DNA of 6,674 nucleotides from positions 3,778 through 10,451 of the forward strand of contig DOZZ01000106.1 of assembly GCA_003517725.1 (NCBI GenBank), read 5' to 3'. Source of the DNA: Bryobacterales bacterium (GTDB lineage Bacteria; Acidobacteriota; Terriglobia; Bryobacterales; Bryobacteraceae). Positions within the stretch are counted from its first letter, which is position 1. Every line of letters begins with the position of its first letter. Both the position numbers and the translations under genes were made by a program. This document shows positions 1 to 6,536 of the stretch, piece after piece. The notes beneath the pieces are model-generated. The model had not been told where the DNA came from. It did not search any database and was given only the letters and a program-made list of their open reading frames with translations.

Positions 1-345
1 TATCTTTTTGACGGCAAACAGATTCAGCGCGCCGGCCTGGAGGACCACTTTTGCGGCAAGCTGCTGGGCCTGCCCATGGGTTGCGACGTCTGTTACACCA
101 ACCACGCCGAGGCGGACCAGGACGATATGGACGCGCTGCTGACGCTGCTGGGCGCGGCCGGCGTGAACTACATCATGGGCGTGCCGGGCGCCGACGACGT
201 GATGTTGAATTACCAGAGCACGTCATTCCACGACGCGCTAGCCCTGCGCGCGTTGTTGAAGCTGCGTCCCGCGCCGGAGTTCGAGGCGTGGCTGACGGAA
301 CGCCGGCCGGAACTGCCGCGCCTGATGACGCTGTTGACGGCATGA
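1..345 (+). CDS. eutB: Ethanolamine ammonia-lyase large (catalytic) subunit EutB, 3' part only
   Basis: The gene is cut by the left edge; the last 114 codons and a TGA stop are present, about a quarter of a family member of roughly 455-465 residues. The reading frame starts at base 1 and carries the conserved EutB C-terminal blocks LPMGCDVCYTNHAEADQDDM, GVPGADDVMLNYQSTSFHD and LRPAPEFEAWL. EutB forms the barrel that binds ethanolamine and, with EutC, adenosylcobalamin; the enzyme converts ethanolamine to acetaldehyde and ammonia by a radical mechanism. The stop overlaps the eutC start (ATGA), so the two subunits are expected to be translationally coupled. Family identity is clear from the sequence; the missing N-terminal part means completeness, start and promoter cannot be judged. 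Confidence 0.96.
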   Translation, partial: YLFDGKQIQRAGLEDHFCGKLLGLPMGCDVCYTNHAEADQDDMDALLTLLGAAGVNYIMGVPGADDVMLNYQSTSFHDALALRALLKLRPAPEFEAWLTERRPELPRLMTLLTA

Positions 346-1037
346 GCGGGCTGCGCGATTTCACGCTGGCACGCGTGGGGCTCAGACGCGCCGGCAATGC
401 CCTGGCGACCGGCGAGTTGCTGGATTTCCAGCTGGCGCATGCCCTGGCAAGAGACGCCGTGCATGCCAGCTTCGACGCGGCGGCGCTGCTAGGCGAAATA
501 CGGTCTCGCGGCTGGCAAGGCGTGGTGGTGGCGAGCGCGGTGAAAGATCGCGCCGAGTATCTGAAGCGGCCGGATCTGGGTAGGCAGCTCAGTGATGCCT
601 CGCGCGCGGAGTTGGATGTCGCCGGAAAAGACACCAGCGTGGTGGTCGTGATTGCCGATGGCCTGTCGGCGCTGGCGGTTGACCGGCATGCCCTGGCCCT
701 GCTGGACCGTATGCGCCTTGGCGCGGACGTCCCAATCGTGGTTGCGCAGCAGGCACGTGTCGCTTTGGGCGATGAGATCGGCGAGCGCCTGCGCGCCTCG
801 CTCGCGCTGATGCTGATCGGCGAACGCCCGGGCCTCAGCAGCCCCGACAGCCTGGGCGCTTATCTGACTTGGGCGCCGCGCGTGGGCCGCACTGACGCCG
901 AGCGCTATTGCGTATCGAACATCCGTGCCGAGGGGCTCAGTTACGATCAGGCGGCGGCGCGTCTGCTATTTCTGATGCAGCAGGCCAATGCGGCAAAGGT
1001 GACGGGCACGGGCTTGCGGGCGATCAAGGAGCGCTAG
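342..1037 (+). CDS. eutC: Ethanolamine ammonia-lyase small subunit EutC
   Basis: This 231-residue protein is the small subunit of ethanolamine ammonia-lyase, which completes the adenosylcobalamin site at its interface with EutB. Visible family blocks are YLKRPDLGR (residues 73-81), VVIADGLSA (102-110), IGERPGLSSPDSLGAYLT (159-175) and a RYCVSNIRAEGLS block with Cys190. The ATG at 342 overlaps the eutB stop. The open frame runs upstream to position 51, but that stretch is the out-of-frame shadow of eutB, so the overlap start is preferred. No Shine-Dalgarno is evident before it, which fits coupling to eutB. The protein is about 60 residues shorter than enterobacterial EutC (about 295). It lacks most of the N-terminal extension that in Salmonella carries a microcompartment-targeting signal, so I infer a free cytosolic enzyme. 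No other eut gene follows. Confidence 0.95.
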   Translation: MSGLRDFTLARVGLRRAGNALATGELLDFQLAHALARDAVHASFDAAALLGEIRSRGWQGVVVASAVKDRAEYLKRPDLGRQLSDASRAELDVAGKDTSVVVVIADGLSALAVDRHALALLDRMRLGADVPIVVAQQARVALGDEIGERLRASLALMLIGERPGLSSPDSLGAYLTWAPRVGRTDAERYCVSNIRAEGLSYDQAAARLLFLMQQANAAKVTGTGLRAIKER

Positions 1038-1353
1038 AGAGAACCATCACCTGCGGATTCACGCACCGCCCGACCATATTTTCCTTACGCCCTCAGCGAT
1101 ATCCACGCTCTCCAGGGCTGAACCACCCGCTCCGCACCTTACTGTATGTTCAGGAGCAATGAACTGTGCCCATGCTTTCGTATCAGCACCCCGCGGACTA
1201 TTCCCGTCGCCTGGAGGCCGGAAATCAGCGCGCCGATTGGCTTTGGACCGCAAAATCACATCGATTTTTGGTGCTCTTCGCGGGCATCCCCTGAACAAAA
1301 CAAAGGCACAACCCGTTTTTCCTCGCTGCGGAAATTGGCTTTGCCGGCACTCC
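1038..1353. other. Intergenic stretch between converging eutC and ispF; no supported gene
   Basis: These 316 bases separate the stop codons of two converging transcripts. Two overlapping small open frames exist (79 codons on minus, 79 on plus), but neither resembles a family I know, and the plus one runs into the 3' end of ispF. I see no GC hairpin followed by a T run on either strand, so no intrinsic terminator can be named. Base composition is locally less GC-biased than in the genes. The central part (about 1060-1297) has dyads described separately. Confidence 0.6.
1147..1297. repeat. Possible small noncoding repeat bounded by 8-bp inverted repeats
   Basis: TGTTCAGG at 1147-1154 is matched by its exact reverse complement CCTGAACA at 1290-1297, bounding 151 bases. 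Inside lie a 16-base near-palindrome, AATCAGCGCGCCGATT (1223-1238, one mismatched pair), and a 6-bp stem AAATC-type hairpin, AAAATC/GATTTT at 1252-1257 and 1263-1268. No clear target-site duplication flanks the outer arms. The seen facts are the dyads; a MITE-like element or a structured RNA is inference. An 8-bp match at this distance may also arise by chance. Confidence 0.3.
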
Positions 1354-1839
1354 CTAGCGTGTCGCTTGCAGCAGCACGATGGCTTGCGCTTCGGCTGAGC
1401 GGCCTTCGCCTACCGGTCCTACTTTTTCGGCCGTCTTGAATTTCACGGAAACCAGGTCGATCGACAGCGCCATCGTAGCCGCCACTGCTTCGCGAATCTG
1501 CTGGCGATAGTCTTTCAGCTTGGGTTTTTCGAGAATGACGGTGGTATCGACGTTGACCACGCTGTAGCCGCGATCCGCCGCCAGTTGCAGCGCGTGTTGC
1601 AGGAATTGCGCGCTGCCGGCCCCTTTCCAGCGCGGGTCCGTATCGGGGAAGTGCATGCCGATGTCGCCCAGCGCCAGCGCTCCCAGCACCGCGTCCGTGA
1701 TGGCGTGCAGCAGGATGTCCGCGTCCGAGTGGCCTTCGAGGCCGAAGTCGCTCGGAATGTGGATGCCGCCCAGAATCAGCGGACGGCCGGCGGCGATGCG
1801 ATGCGAGTCCCAGCCCAGGCCGCAGCGGAGCGCGCTCAA
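1354..1839 (-). CDS. ispF: 2-C-methyl-D-erythritol 2,4-cyclodiphosphate synthase IspF
   Basis: IspF closes 4-diphosphocytidyl-2-C-methylerythritol 2-phosphate into the cyclodiphosphate with loss of CMP, a cytosolic step of the MEP isoprenoid pathway. The 161 residues match the family's usual length of about 160. The N-terminal GxGWDSHR block supplies metal ligands Asp11 and His13; GHSDADILLHAITDA supplies His45; the block DIGMHFPDTDPRWKGA (59-74) and the C-terminal KTAEKVGPVGEG (135-146) are also typical. The start is TTG at 1839, overlapping the ispD stop as TTGA. No ATG or GTG lies close enough, and the family begins only a few residues before the GxGxD motif, so TTG is the best choice. AGGAG sits 11 bases upstream inside ispD. 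It is the last gene of the operon; no terminator is apparent after it. Confidence 0.96.
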   Translation of the reverse strand: MSALRCGLGWDSHRIAAGRPLILGGIHIPSDFGLEGHSDADILLHAITDAVLGALALGDIGMHFPDTDPRWKGAGSAQFLQHALQLAADRGYSVVNVDTTVILEKPKLKDYRQQIREAVAATMALSIDLVSVKFKTAEKVGPVGEGRSAEAQAIVLLQATR

Positions 1840-2579
1840 GTGCGGGCGGTCTCCTGCTCCAGATAGAGCCGGGCAACCTGCATGTCGCCGGGACGCGTGA
1901 TCTTGATGTTGCGGTCGCTGCCCAGCACCACGCTGACTTCGACCGATTCCAGGCGCTCCACCAGGCTTGACTCGTCGGTGCCGGTGAAGCCGTCGCGCCG
2001 CGCGGCGTCGAACGCGGTTCGCAGCAGGCTGTAGCGGAACACCTGCGGCGTCTGCGCCAGCACCAGGCGCTCGCGCGAGATAGTGGCGCGCACCTTGGCG
2101 CCGCTGGCTTGCGCGCCGCTCACCTGCTTGACGGTATCCACCGGAACGATCGCGACAATCGCGGCGCCATGCTCGCCGGCCTCATCGATCACTTTCGCGA
2201 TGGTCTCAATTTCGATGAAAGGTCGCACGGCATCGTGCACGGCCACCAGCGGCGTGTCCGGATCGAGCGCCGCAAAGGCGTTCTCGACCGACTCTTGCCG
2301 GCTGTTGCCGCCTTCAACGGCGCGCACCGCGATGCGCGATCCGCACTCGGCGGCCAGGTCTCGCAGCAGTTGCCCGACCCACTCCAGATCGTCGCGGCGC
2401 ACCGCGACCACGATCTCGCTGACGCGATCGGACGATAAGAATTTTCGGATGGTGTGCGCCAGCACCGGCGATCCATCGAGCAGCATGAACTGCTTGCGGC
2501 TGGTTCCAGTGGTTTCGGCGGAGGCCCGGCCCATGCGGGTGCCCAGACCCGCGGCGGGCAAGATCACGGCGGCTTTCAT
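1836..2579 (-). CDS. ispD: 2-C-methyl-D-erythritol 4-phosphate cytidylyltransferase IspD
   Basis: IspD transfers CMP from CTP to 2-C-methylerythritol 4-phosphate, giving CDP-methylerythritol, in the cytosolic MEP pathway. From the ATG at 2579 it has 247 residues. Visible blocks are the nucleotide-binding PAAGLGTRMG (8-17) with Lys29 in KQF, GGNSRQESV (90-98), VHDAVRPF (114-121), PVDTVK (146-151), Arg169 ahead of AQTPQVFR, TDESSLVE (201-208) and Lys226 in NIKITRPGD. The loop between TRMG and KQF is some five residues longer than in E. coli IspD. A TTG codon immediately before the ATG is an alternative start; AGGAG (2596-2600) lies 16 bases from the ATG and 13 from the TTG, so neither spacing is ideal. 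It begins 8 bases after the PIN-TRAM stop and overlaps ispF, so all three genes are probably one transcript. Confidence 0.96.
   Translation of the reverse strand: MKAAVILPAAGLGTRMGRASAETTGTSRKQFMLLDGSPVLAHTIRKFLSSDRVSEIVVAVRRDDLEWVGQLLRDLAAECGSRIAVRAVEGGNSRQESVENAFAALDPDTPLVAVHDAVRPFIEIETIAKVIDEAGEHGAAIVAIVPVDTVKQVSGAQASGAKVRATISRERLVLAQTPQVFRYSLLRTAFDAARRDGFTGTDESSLVERLESVEVSVVLGSDRNIKITRPGDMQVARLYLEQETART
1851..1855 (-). promoter_or_regulatory. Ribosome binding site supporting the TTG start of ispF
   Basis: The minus strand reads AGGAG here, 11 bases before the TTG at 1839 and within the last codons of ispD. It supports initiation at this unusual codon, though the spacing is slightly long; termination-reinitiation from ispD probably also contributes. 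Confidence 0.5.
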
Positions 2580-2587
2580 CAAAACGG

Positions 2588-3643
2588 TTAGTTTTCTCCT
2601 ACGGCCTGTTCGCGGCGCGCCGGCCGGGACTCGGAGACTGTGGCAGCGTGGGCGCGATCGTCAAATTTACCAAAGATCATTTTACCCGCCGTGGTTTGCA
2701 GCACGCTAGTCACGGAAATCTCGATGGTTTTGGCGATCATGCGCTTGGCGTTATCGACCACCACCATGGTGCCGTCGTCGAGGTAGGCCACGCCTTGGTT
2801 GAATTCCTTGCCTTCCTTGAGGATGAACACGCGCATCAGCTCACCGGGCAGCACGATGGGCTTGAGCGAGTTGGCCAGTTCGTTGATGTTCAGCACTTCG
2901 ACGCCGCGCAGCTGGGCCACCTTGTTGAGATTGAAATCGTTAGTGACGATCTTGGCCTCATACAGCTTGGCCAGCTCGATCAGCTTCATGTCGACTTCGC
3001 GCACCGCCGGAAAATCGTCTTCGACGATCTGCACCTGCAGGTGCGGCATTTTCTGGATGCGCTGCAGCACGTCGAGGCCGCGGCGGCCCCGGTTGCGCTT
3101 CATGGAATCCGAGGAGTCGGCCACCAGCTGCAGCTCGCGCAGCACGAATTGCGGGATCACCAGCAGGCTGTCGAGAAAGCCGGTGTCGGCGATGTCGGCG
3201 ATGCGCCCGTCGATGATGACGCTGGTATCCAGAATTTTGCTGGCCTTGTGCGCGTGCGACTCGACGCCCAGGACGCCGCCCAGCGCGGAGAAGTCCAACA
3301 GTTCACCCTTATTGGCGCCCACCGCCAGACCGATATAAGTGCTCCAGACCAGCAGACCCAGCTGGAAGAAGTGCAGCGTGGGCGAGTGATTGGGATTGGC
3401 CGCCACCAACGCCCACGATATCAGCGACGCTGCCACCGCGCCCACCAGCGCGCCCAAAGCCGCGCCGATCAGGCGTTTGAGTGACATCAGCCGAAGACGC
3501 ATCTCCGCCAGAATGATGACCGCGCCCAGCAGCGTGCCCGTGACGCTGGACGCCAGCGGCGACCAGTTCAGGGGGCGGAAGTAGTATGCGCTGGCAGTTG
3601 TGACAGCAATGATGAAGAGCCTGACAATGAGAACGTCCAACAC
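2588..3643 (-). CDS. Membrane-anchored PIN-TRAM domain protein (YacL-like)
   Basis: This 351-residue protein resembles Bacillus YacL: an N-terminal membrane region, a PIN nuclease-fold domain and a C-terminal TRAM domain. Hydrophobic segments lie near residues 4-22, 32-48, 58-82 and 90-110. The PIN domain starts at [12 protein letters not shown] and shows the acidic residues expected for metal binding: Asp139, Glu170, Asp218 and Asp236 (in TNDFNLN). The TRAM-like beta domain (about 263-325) includes [35 protein letters not shown] domains are typically RNases and TRAM domains bind RNA, so a membrane-bound RNA-binding or RNA-cleaving role is inferred; the true substrate of this family is not established. 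The GTG start is supported by GGAGG 7 bases upstream. The gene leads the operon with ispD and ispF, an order also found in Bacillus. The tail after about residue 328 is charged and probably disordered. Confidence 0.9.
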   Translation of the reverse strand: MLDVLIVRLFIIAVTTASAYYFRPLNWSPLASSVTGTLLGAVIILAEMRLRLMSLKRLIGAALGALVGAVAASLISWALVAANPNHSPTLHFFQLGLLVWSTYIGLAVGANKGELLDFSALGGVLGVESHAHKASKILDTSVIIDGRIADIADTGFLDSLLVIPQFVLRELQLVADSSDSMKRNRGRRGLDVLQRIQKMPHLQVQIVEDDFPAVREVDMKLIELAKLYEAKIVTNDFNLNKVAQLRGVEVLNINELANSLKPIVLPGELMRVFILKEGKEFNQGVAYLDDGTMVVVDNAKRMIAKTIEISVTSVLQTTAGKMIFGKFDDRAHAATVSESRPARREQAVGEN

Positions 3644-3648
3644 AAAAA

Positions 3649-3655
3649 CCCCTCC
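3649..3655 (-). promoter_or_regulatory. Strong ribosome binding site for the PIN-TRAM gene
   Basis: The minus strand reads GGAGGGG, with the GGAGG core ending 7 bases before the GTG at 3643. This near-ideal site decides for GTG over the TTG codon that follows it. Confidence 0.75.
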
Positions 3656-3673
3656 GGATGGCCGCGACGCGAG

Positions 3674-3702
3674 ATTATAATTTCGATATTAAACTATTTG
3701 AT
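3674..3702 (-). promoter_or_regulatory. Predicted sigma-70-type promoter for the PIN-TRAM-ispD-ispF operon
   Basis: On the minus strand a perfect -10 hexamer TATAAT occupies 3674-3679 in an AT-rich island that stands out from the GC-rich surroundings. With a 17-base spacer the -35 position (3697-3702) reads ATCAAA, only three of six matches to TTGACA. The predicted transcription start is near 3667, leaving a leader of about 24 bases with the ribosome binding site. The -10 is seen directly; activity is inferred, and the weak -35 suggests possible dependence on an activator or an extended regulatory region. Confidence 0.6.
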
Positions 3703-3715
3703 ACTAAGTGTATCA
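3699..3715. promoter_or_regulatory. 17-base dyad overlapping the -35 region; candidate operator
   Basis: TGATACTAAGTGTATCA is a perfect 6-bp inverted repeat with a 5-base centre. It overlaps the predicted -35 of the PIN-TRAM operon and extends upstream of it. Size and symmetry fit a dimeric helix-turn-helix regulator, and the placement would suit repression. No regulator gene lies in the window, and I cannot name the factor. Confidence 0.4.
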
Positions 3716-3730
3716 CTCCATCGGGGGCAA

Positions 3731-3750
3731 AGGTTAACGAGGCTTAACCT
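3731..3750. repeat. Perfect 7-bp inverted repeat between the ThuA and PIN-TRAM genes
   Basis: AGGTTAA (3731-3737) and TTAACCT (3744-3750) are exact reverse complements separated by six bases. The element lies 15 bases beyond the ThuA stop and about 30 bases upstream of the -35 of the next operon. In the minus direction it is followed by TTGCCCC rather than a T run, so it is a poor intrinsic terminator; it could be a second operator or a weak transcript-end hairpin. Confidence 0.35.
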
Positions 3751-3765
3751 GAGCCTGGTACCTTT

Positions 3766-4584
3766 TCAGTTCAATTTCTTAGGTGGCTTCGGATCGAGAT
3801 TCTGCGTGAGCTCCTCTTCGGTGACGGTACTCTTCGCGCCACCCGCCGGCACTTTGACCTTCGCGGTCCACAAAATGCCGTTCAGCACTAGGCGCCGAAA
3901 ATCGGGATTGCCCCAGTTCGTGTGAAAATGCGCCCCGGTGAAGCCGAAGCCGCGGCCCCCGTCGGCGCGTTGAACGGCCCACGAACAGATCTCGCGCCGG
4001 GGCGCTTCTTTGGGCAGTTCGGTGGTCAGAATCGGAATCAGTCGAGGATCTTCCGGCTTGAAGCGGATTCGGTAGTACCACTCGTCACGCGCATCGAAAC
4101 TTTTCCAGCCATTCGAAATGGGATGCTTCGGCGCGGCCTGTTGCATAGCGGCCTGGTTGATGGGGTTGGTGGAGTAGCCCGTTTCATAGTAGCCGCCGAT
4201 CCAGTCCAGAAACTCGGGCCCGCCGTTGTCGGAAGGCACTTCAACCGCGTAGTGCAGGCAGGCCAGGCCTACGCCCTTCTTCATGAGCGCGCCGATCTTG
4301 GCGAGGTGATCTCCCTGGATGATGGGGTGATTCTTGCCGCCATCCATATAGAAAACCAGCGCCGCGGCGCCATCGAACACGGACTCGTCCTCGGGCCAGC
4401 CGCCCTTCACCACCACCGAGTTGATTTTGTTCTGGTGCAGCCACTTGTCGAGCAGCATGATGCCGGCGTTGAATTCATGCTCACCCGGAGGGTGGCTGGG
4501 TTTACCGGCGATCAGAACAATTTTGGTGGCGCCCGCGAGAGCAGCGCTCAGCACCAGAAATAACGCGAAAAGGCGAAGCATCAT
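3766..4584 (-). CDS. Secreted ThuA-like domain protein
   Basis: The 272-residue product begins with a probable signal peptide (MMLRLFALFLVLSAALAGA, cleavage near residue 17-19), so it is likely exported. The rest is a ThuA-like (trehalose utilisation, class I glutamine amidotransferase-like fold) domain: KIVLIAGKPSHPPGEHEFNAG at 21-41, ALVFYMDGGKNHP near 75-87, GVGLACLHYAVEVP (104-117), a DEWYYRIRF block, and HFHTNWGNPDFRRLVLNGIL from residue 219. This subtype is common in Planctomycetes, Verrucomicrobia and Acidobacteria beside sugar-related enzymes; its reaction is not established, and a carbohydrate role is only inferred. Cys109 followed by His111 sits where amidotransferase-like folds carry a nucleophile elbow, but catalysis is unproven. 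The start is ATGATG with no good Shine-Dalgarno, so either ATG is possible. The Lys/Pro-rich C-terminal tail is probably disordered. No trehalose gene is nearby. Confidence 0.88.
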   Translation of the reverse strand: MMLRLFALFLVLSAALAGATKIVLIAGKPSHPPGEHEFNAGIMLLDKWLHQNKINSVVVKGGWPEDESVFDGAAALVFYMDGGKNHPIIQGDHLAKIGALMKKGVGLACLHYAVEVPSDNGGPEFLDWIGGYYETGYSTNPINQAAMQQAAPKHPISNGWKSFDARDEWYYRIRFKPEDPRLIPILTTELPKEAPRREICSWAVQRADGGRGFGFTGAHFHTNWGNPDFRRLVLNGILWTAKVKVPAGGAKSTVTEEELTQNLDPKPPKKLN

Positions 4585-4635
4585 GGCATTCTATCGCTTT
4601 CGTAAACGGGGCTTTGTAAGCTACCATGCAGTGCT
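4585..4635. promoter_or_regulatory. Short divergent intergenic region between the ThuA and HyuA-like genes
   Basis: Only 51 bases separate the two divergent start codons, so any promoters must lie here or overlap the opposite gene's 5' end. I find no convincing -10/-35 pair and no purine-rich ribosome binding site on either side. The position makes a shared control region plausible but not demonstrated. Confidence 0.3.
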
Positions 4636-6531
4636 GTGCGGATTGGCATCGACGCGGGCGGCACGTTTACCGATTTCGTGGTGGAGGATGACGCCGGCGC
4701 GCTGACGTTTTTCAAGATTCGGTCGGAACCGAAAGCGCCAGCGAGGGTGATTCAGGCCGGCATTCGGCAGGCCGCCGGGAATGCGTTGGACGTAGCGGTG
4801 GTGCATGGCTCGACGGTCGCGACGAACGCGCTGCTGGAGCGCAAAGGCGCGCGCACCGCATTCGTGACCACCGAAGGTTTCGAAGATTTGATCCGCATCG
4901 GGCGTCAGAACCGGTCCGAGCTCTACAACCTGACGCCGGTGGCCGAGCCGCCCCTGGTGTTGCCGCGGCATCAGTTCGGATTGCCCGAACGCATGCTGGC
5001 GAACGGCGAGGTGCTGCGGCGTCTGGAACCGTCGGCGCTCGCGGCGATCACGCGCGCTTTGCATGACGAGGGTATCGAGGCCGTCGCGCTGTGCCTGCTG
5101 CATTCGTATGCCAACGCGGCGCACGAGGAGCTGGCGCTGTCGCACTGGGAGCGGGAATTTTACGTCGCGGCGTCGTGCCGCATCAGCCCGGAGTTTCGGG
5201 AATACGAGCGTGCCGCTACCACCATGATCAACGCGTATGTGGGCCCGCTGATGCAGCGCTATCTGGATGAGCTGGCGGCGGCGTGCCCCTATCCGCTGGC
5301 GATCATGCAATCGAACGGCGGCTTTCTGACGGCGGCGGAAGCCGGCGCGCAGGCTGTGCGCACCATATTGTCCGGGCCGGCGGGCGGCATCATCGGCGCG
5401 GCTGAGGTGGCGCGGCAGTGCGGCTTCCAGCAGGCGCTGACGTTCGACATGGGCGGTACCTCGACCGACGTCAGTCTGGTGCGCGAGACCACTACCTTCA
5501 CCACCGAAGGCATGGTGGGTGGCTGGCCCGTGCGCATTCCGATGCTCGACATACACACGGTGGGCGCGGGCGGCGGCTCCATTGCGCGCGTCGATGCGGG
5601 CGGGGCTCTGCGCGTCGGCCCGGACAGCGCCGGGGCTGACCCTGGGCCGGCCTGCTACGGCCGCGGCATGGCGCCCACCATCACCGACGCGCACGTGGTG
5701 CTGCGGCGCATTGAAAGCGCGCAGTTTCTGGATGGCGCGATGGCGCTGGACGAAGCCCGCGCGGCGGCCGCGGTGCAAAGCCTTGCCGGCGTGGTGGGGT
5801 GCACGCTGGTGGAAGCGGCGGAGGGCATGCTGCGCGTCGGCAATGCCAACATGGAGCGCGCCATTCGCGTGGTGTCGGTGGAGCGCGGCGAGGATCCGCG
5901 TGATTTTCCGCTGGTGGCGTTTGGCGGGTGCGGCGGCCTGCACGCGTGCGAGATGGCCGAAGAGCTGGGCATCCGGACGGTCATCTTCCCGGCATTTTCC
6001 GGGGCGCTGTCGGCGCTGGGGATGCTGCTGGCCGATCGCACGCGCGACTACTCGGCTAGCGCGGCGGGGCGTGATGTGGAAGCTGCTTTCGCGGAACTGG
6101 AAGGGCGCGCATGGAGCGATGTGCCGGGGGCCGCGGTGGAGCGCTATGCCGATTTGCGCTATGTGGGGCAGAGCTATGAACTGACCGTGACGTGGCGTAA
6201 TGCCGAGGCGGAGTTTCACGCGGCGCACGCGCGCGTTTACGGCTACAGCGCGGTGGAGCGGCCGGTCGAGACCATCACGTTGCGGGTACGCGCGGTACTG
6301 GCGACGCCGCCGTTACGCGAGCAGGTGCGACAGCGTTCGGAGGAGGCCCCGGCGTTGCGGCGCGTGCGCGTACGCGGCCGCTGGCGCAAGATTCCGGTAT
6401 ACCAGCGCGACGCGCTACCAGACCAGTTCGCGGGACCCGCCCTAGTGTTGGATTACGGCTCGACGGTGCTGCTAACGCCGGGCTGGCAGGGGCAGCGCCA
6501 CGCCTCGGGCCACCTGATCTGTCACTCGTAA
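4636..6531 (+). CDS. Hydantoinase/oxoprolinase family protein, HyuA-type subunit
   Basis: The 631-residue protein has the full HyuA/5-oxoprolinase N-half layout: Hydant_A_N domain starting RIGIDAGGTFTDF (phosphate-binding loop, 2-14), HGSTVATNALLERKGA (57-72), then the Hydantoinase_A domain with ILSGPAGG (244-251), TFDMGGTSTDVSLV (269-282), TVGAGGGSIA (308-317), VGPDSAGADPGPACYG (327-342), VSVERGEDPRDF (413-424) and LVAFGGCGGLHACEMAEELG (426-445). A C-terminal domain ends in GPALVLDYGSTVLLTPGW. The family hydrolyses cyclic amides such as hydantoins or 5-oxoproline using ATP, or forms acetone-carboxylase subunits; the substrate here cannot be read. GTG at 4636 fits the family's start, but no Shine-Dalgarno is visible. 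It is somewhat shorter than typical HyuA (about 680-700). The usual HyuB partner does not follow immediately, so it may be elsewhere or absent. Confidence 0.9.
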   Translation: MRIGIDAGGTFTDFVVEDDAGALTFFKIRSEPKAPARVIQAGIRQAAGNALDVAVVHGSTVATNALLERKGARTAFVTTEGFEDLIRIGRQNRSELYNLTPVAEPPLVLPRHQFGLPERMLANGEVLRRLEPSALAAITRALHDEGIEAVALCLLHSYANAAHEELALSHWEREFYVAASCRISPEFREYERAATTMINAYVGPLMQRYLDELAAACPYPLAIMQSNGGFLTAAEAGAQAVRTILSGPAGGIIGAAEVARQCGFQQALTFDMGGTSTDVSLVRETTTFTTEGMVGGWPVRIPMLDIHTVGAGGGSIARVDAGGALRVGPDSAGADPGPACYGRGMAPTITDAHVVLRRIESAQFLDGAMALDEARAAAAVQSLAGVVGCTLVEAAEGMLRVGNANMERAIRVVSVERGEDPRDFPLVAFGGCGGLHACEMAEELGIRTVIFPAFSGALSALGMLLADRTRDYSASAAGRDVEAAFAELEGRAWSDVPGAAVERYADLRYVGQSYELTVTWRNAEAEFHAAHARVYGYSAVERPVETITLRVRAVLATPPLREQVRQRSEEAPALRRVRVRGRWRKIPVYQRDALPDQFAGPALVLDYGSTVLLTPGWQGQRHASGHLICHS

Positions 6532-6536
6532 TTTGC

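Noticed and set aside
51..341. Extended upstream open frame ahead of eutC
   Set aside because: It overlaps the well-conserved eutB C-terminal coding sequence in another frame, and the translation is Arg/Gly-rich without EutC similarity.
1059..1298. 79-codon minus-strand open frame in the eutC-ispF gap
   Set aside because: It is Arg- and Pro-rich, matches no known family, has no convincing ribosome binding site and coincides with the dyad-rich block; better treated as noncoding until copies are compared.
1317..1334. TTTCC/GGAAA hairpin as a terminator after ispF
   Set aside because: The stem is short and AT-rich, and is not followed by a T run in the minus direction.
1159..1398. 79-codon plus-strand open frame starting ATG at 1159
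   Set aside because: AGGAG is only 2 bases from the ATG, the product resembles nothing known, and the frame runs into the antisense of the ispF 3' end.
2648..3484. 278-codon open frame on the plus strand, antisense to the PIN-TRAM gene
   Set aside because: Its composition is dominated by His, Gln and Val with low-complexity runs, and the opposite strand has clear PIN and TRAM motifs.
3698..3703. TTGATA on the plus strand as a -35 for a rightward promoter
   Set aside because: No -10-like hexamer follows at a proper distance and no plus-strand gene begins nearby.
4621..6228. 535-codon open frame on the minus strand, antisense to the HyuA-like gene
   Set aside because: It is rich in Arg, His and Ala, has no recognisable motif, and mirrors a gene with complete family motifs; this is the usual antisense shadow in GC-rich coding DNA.
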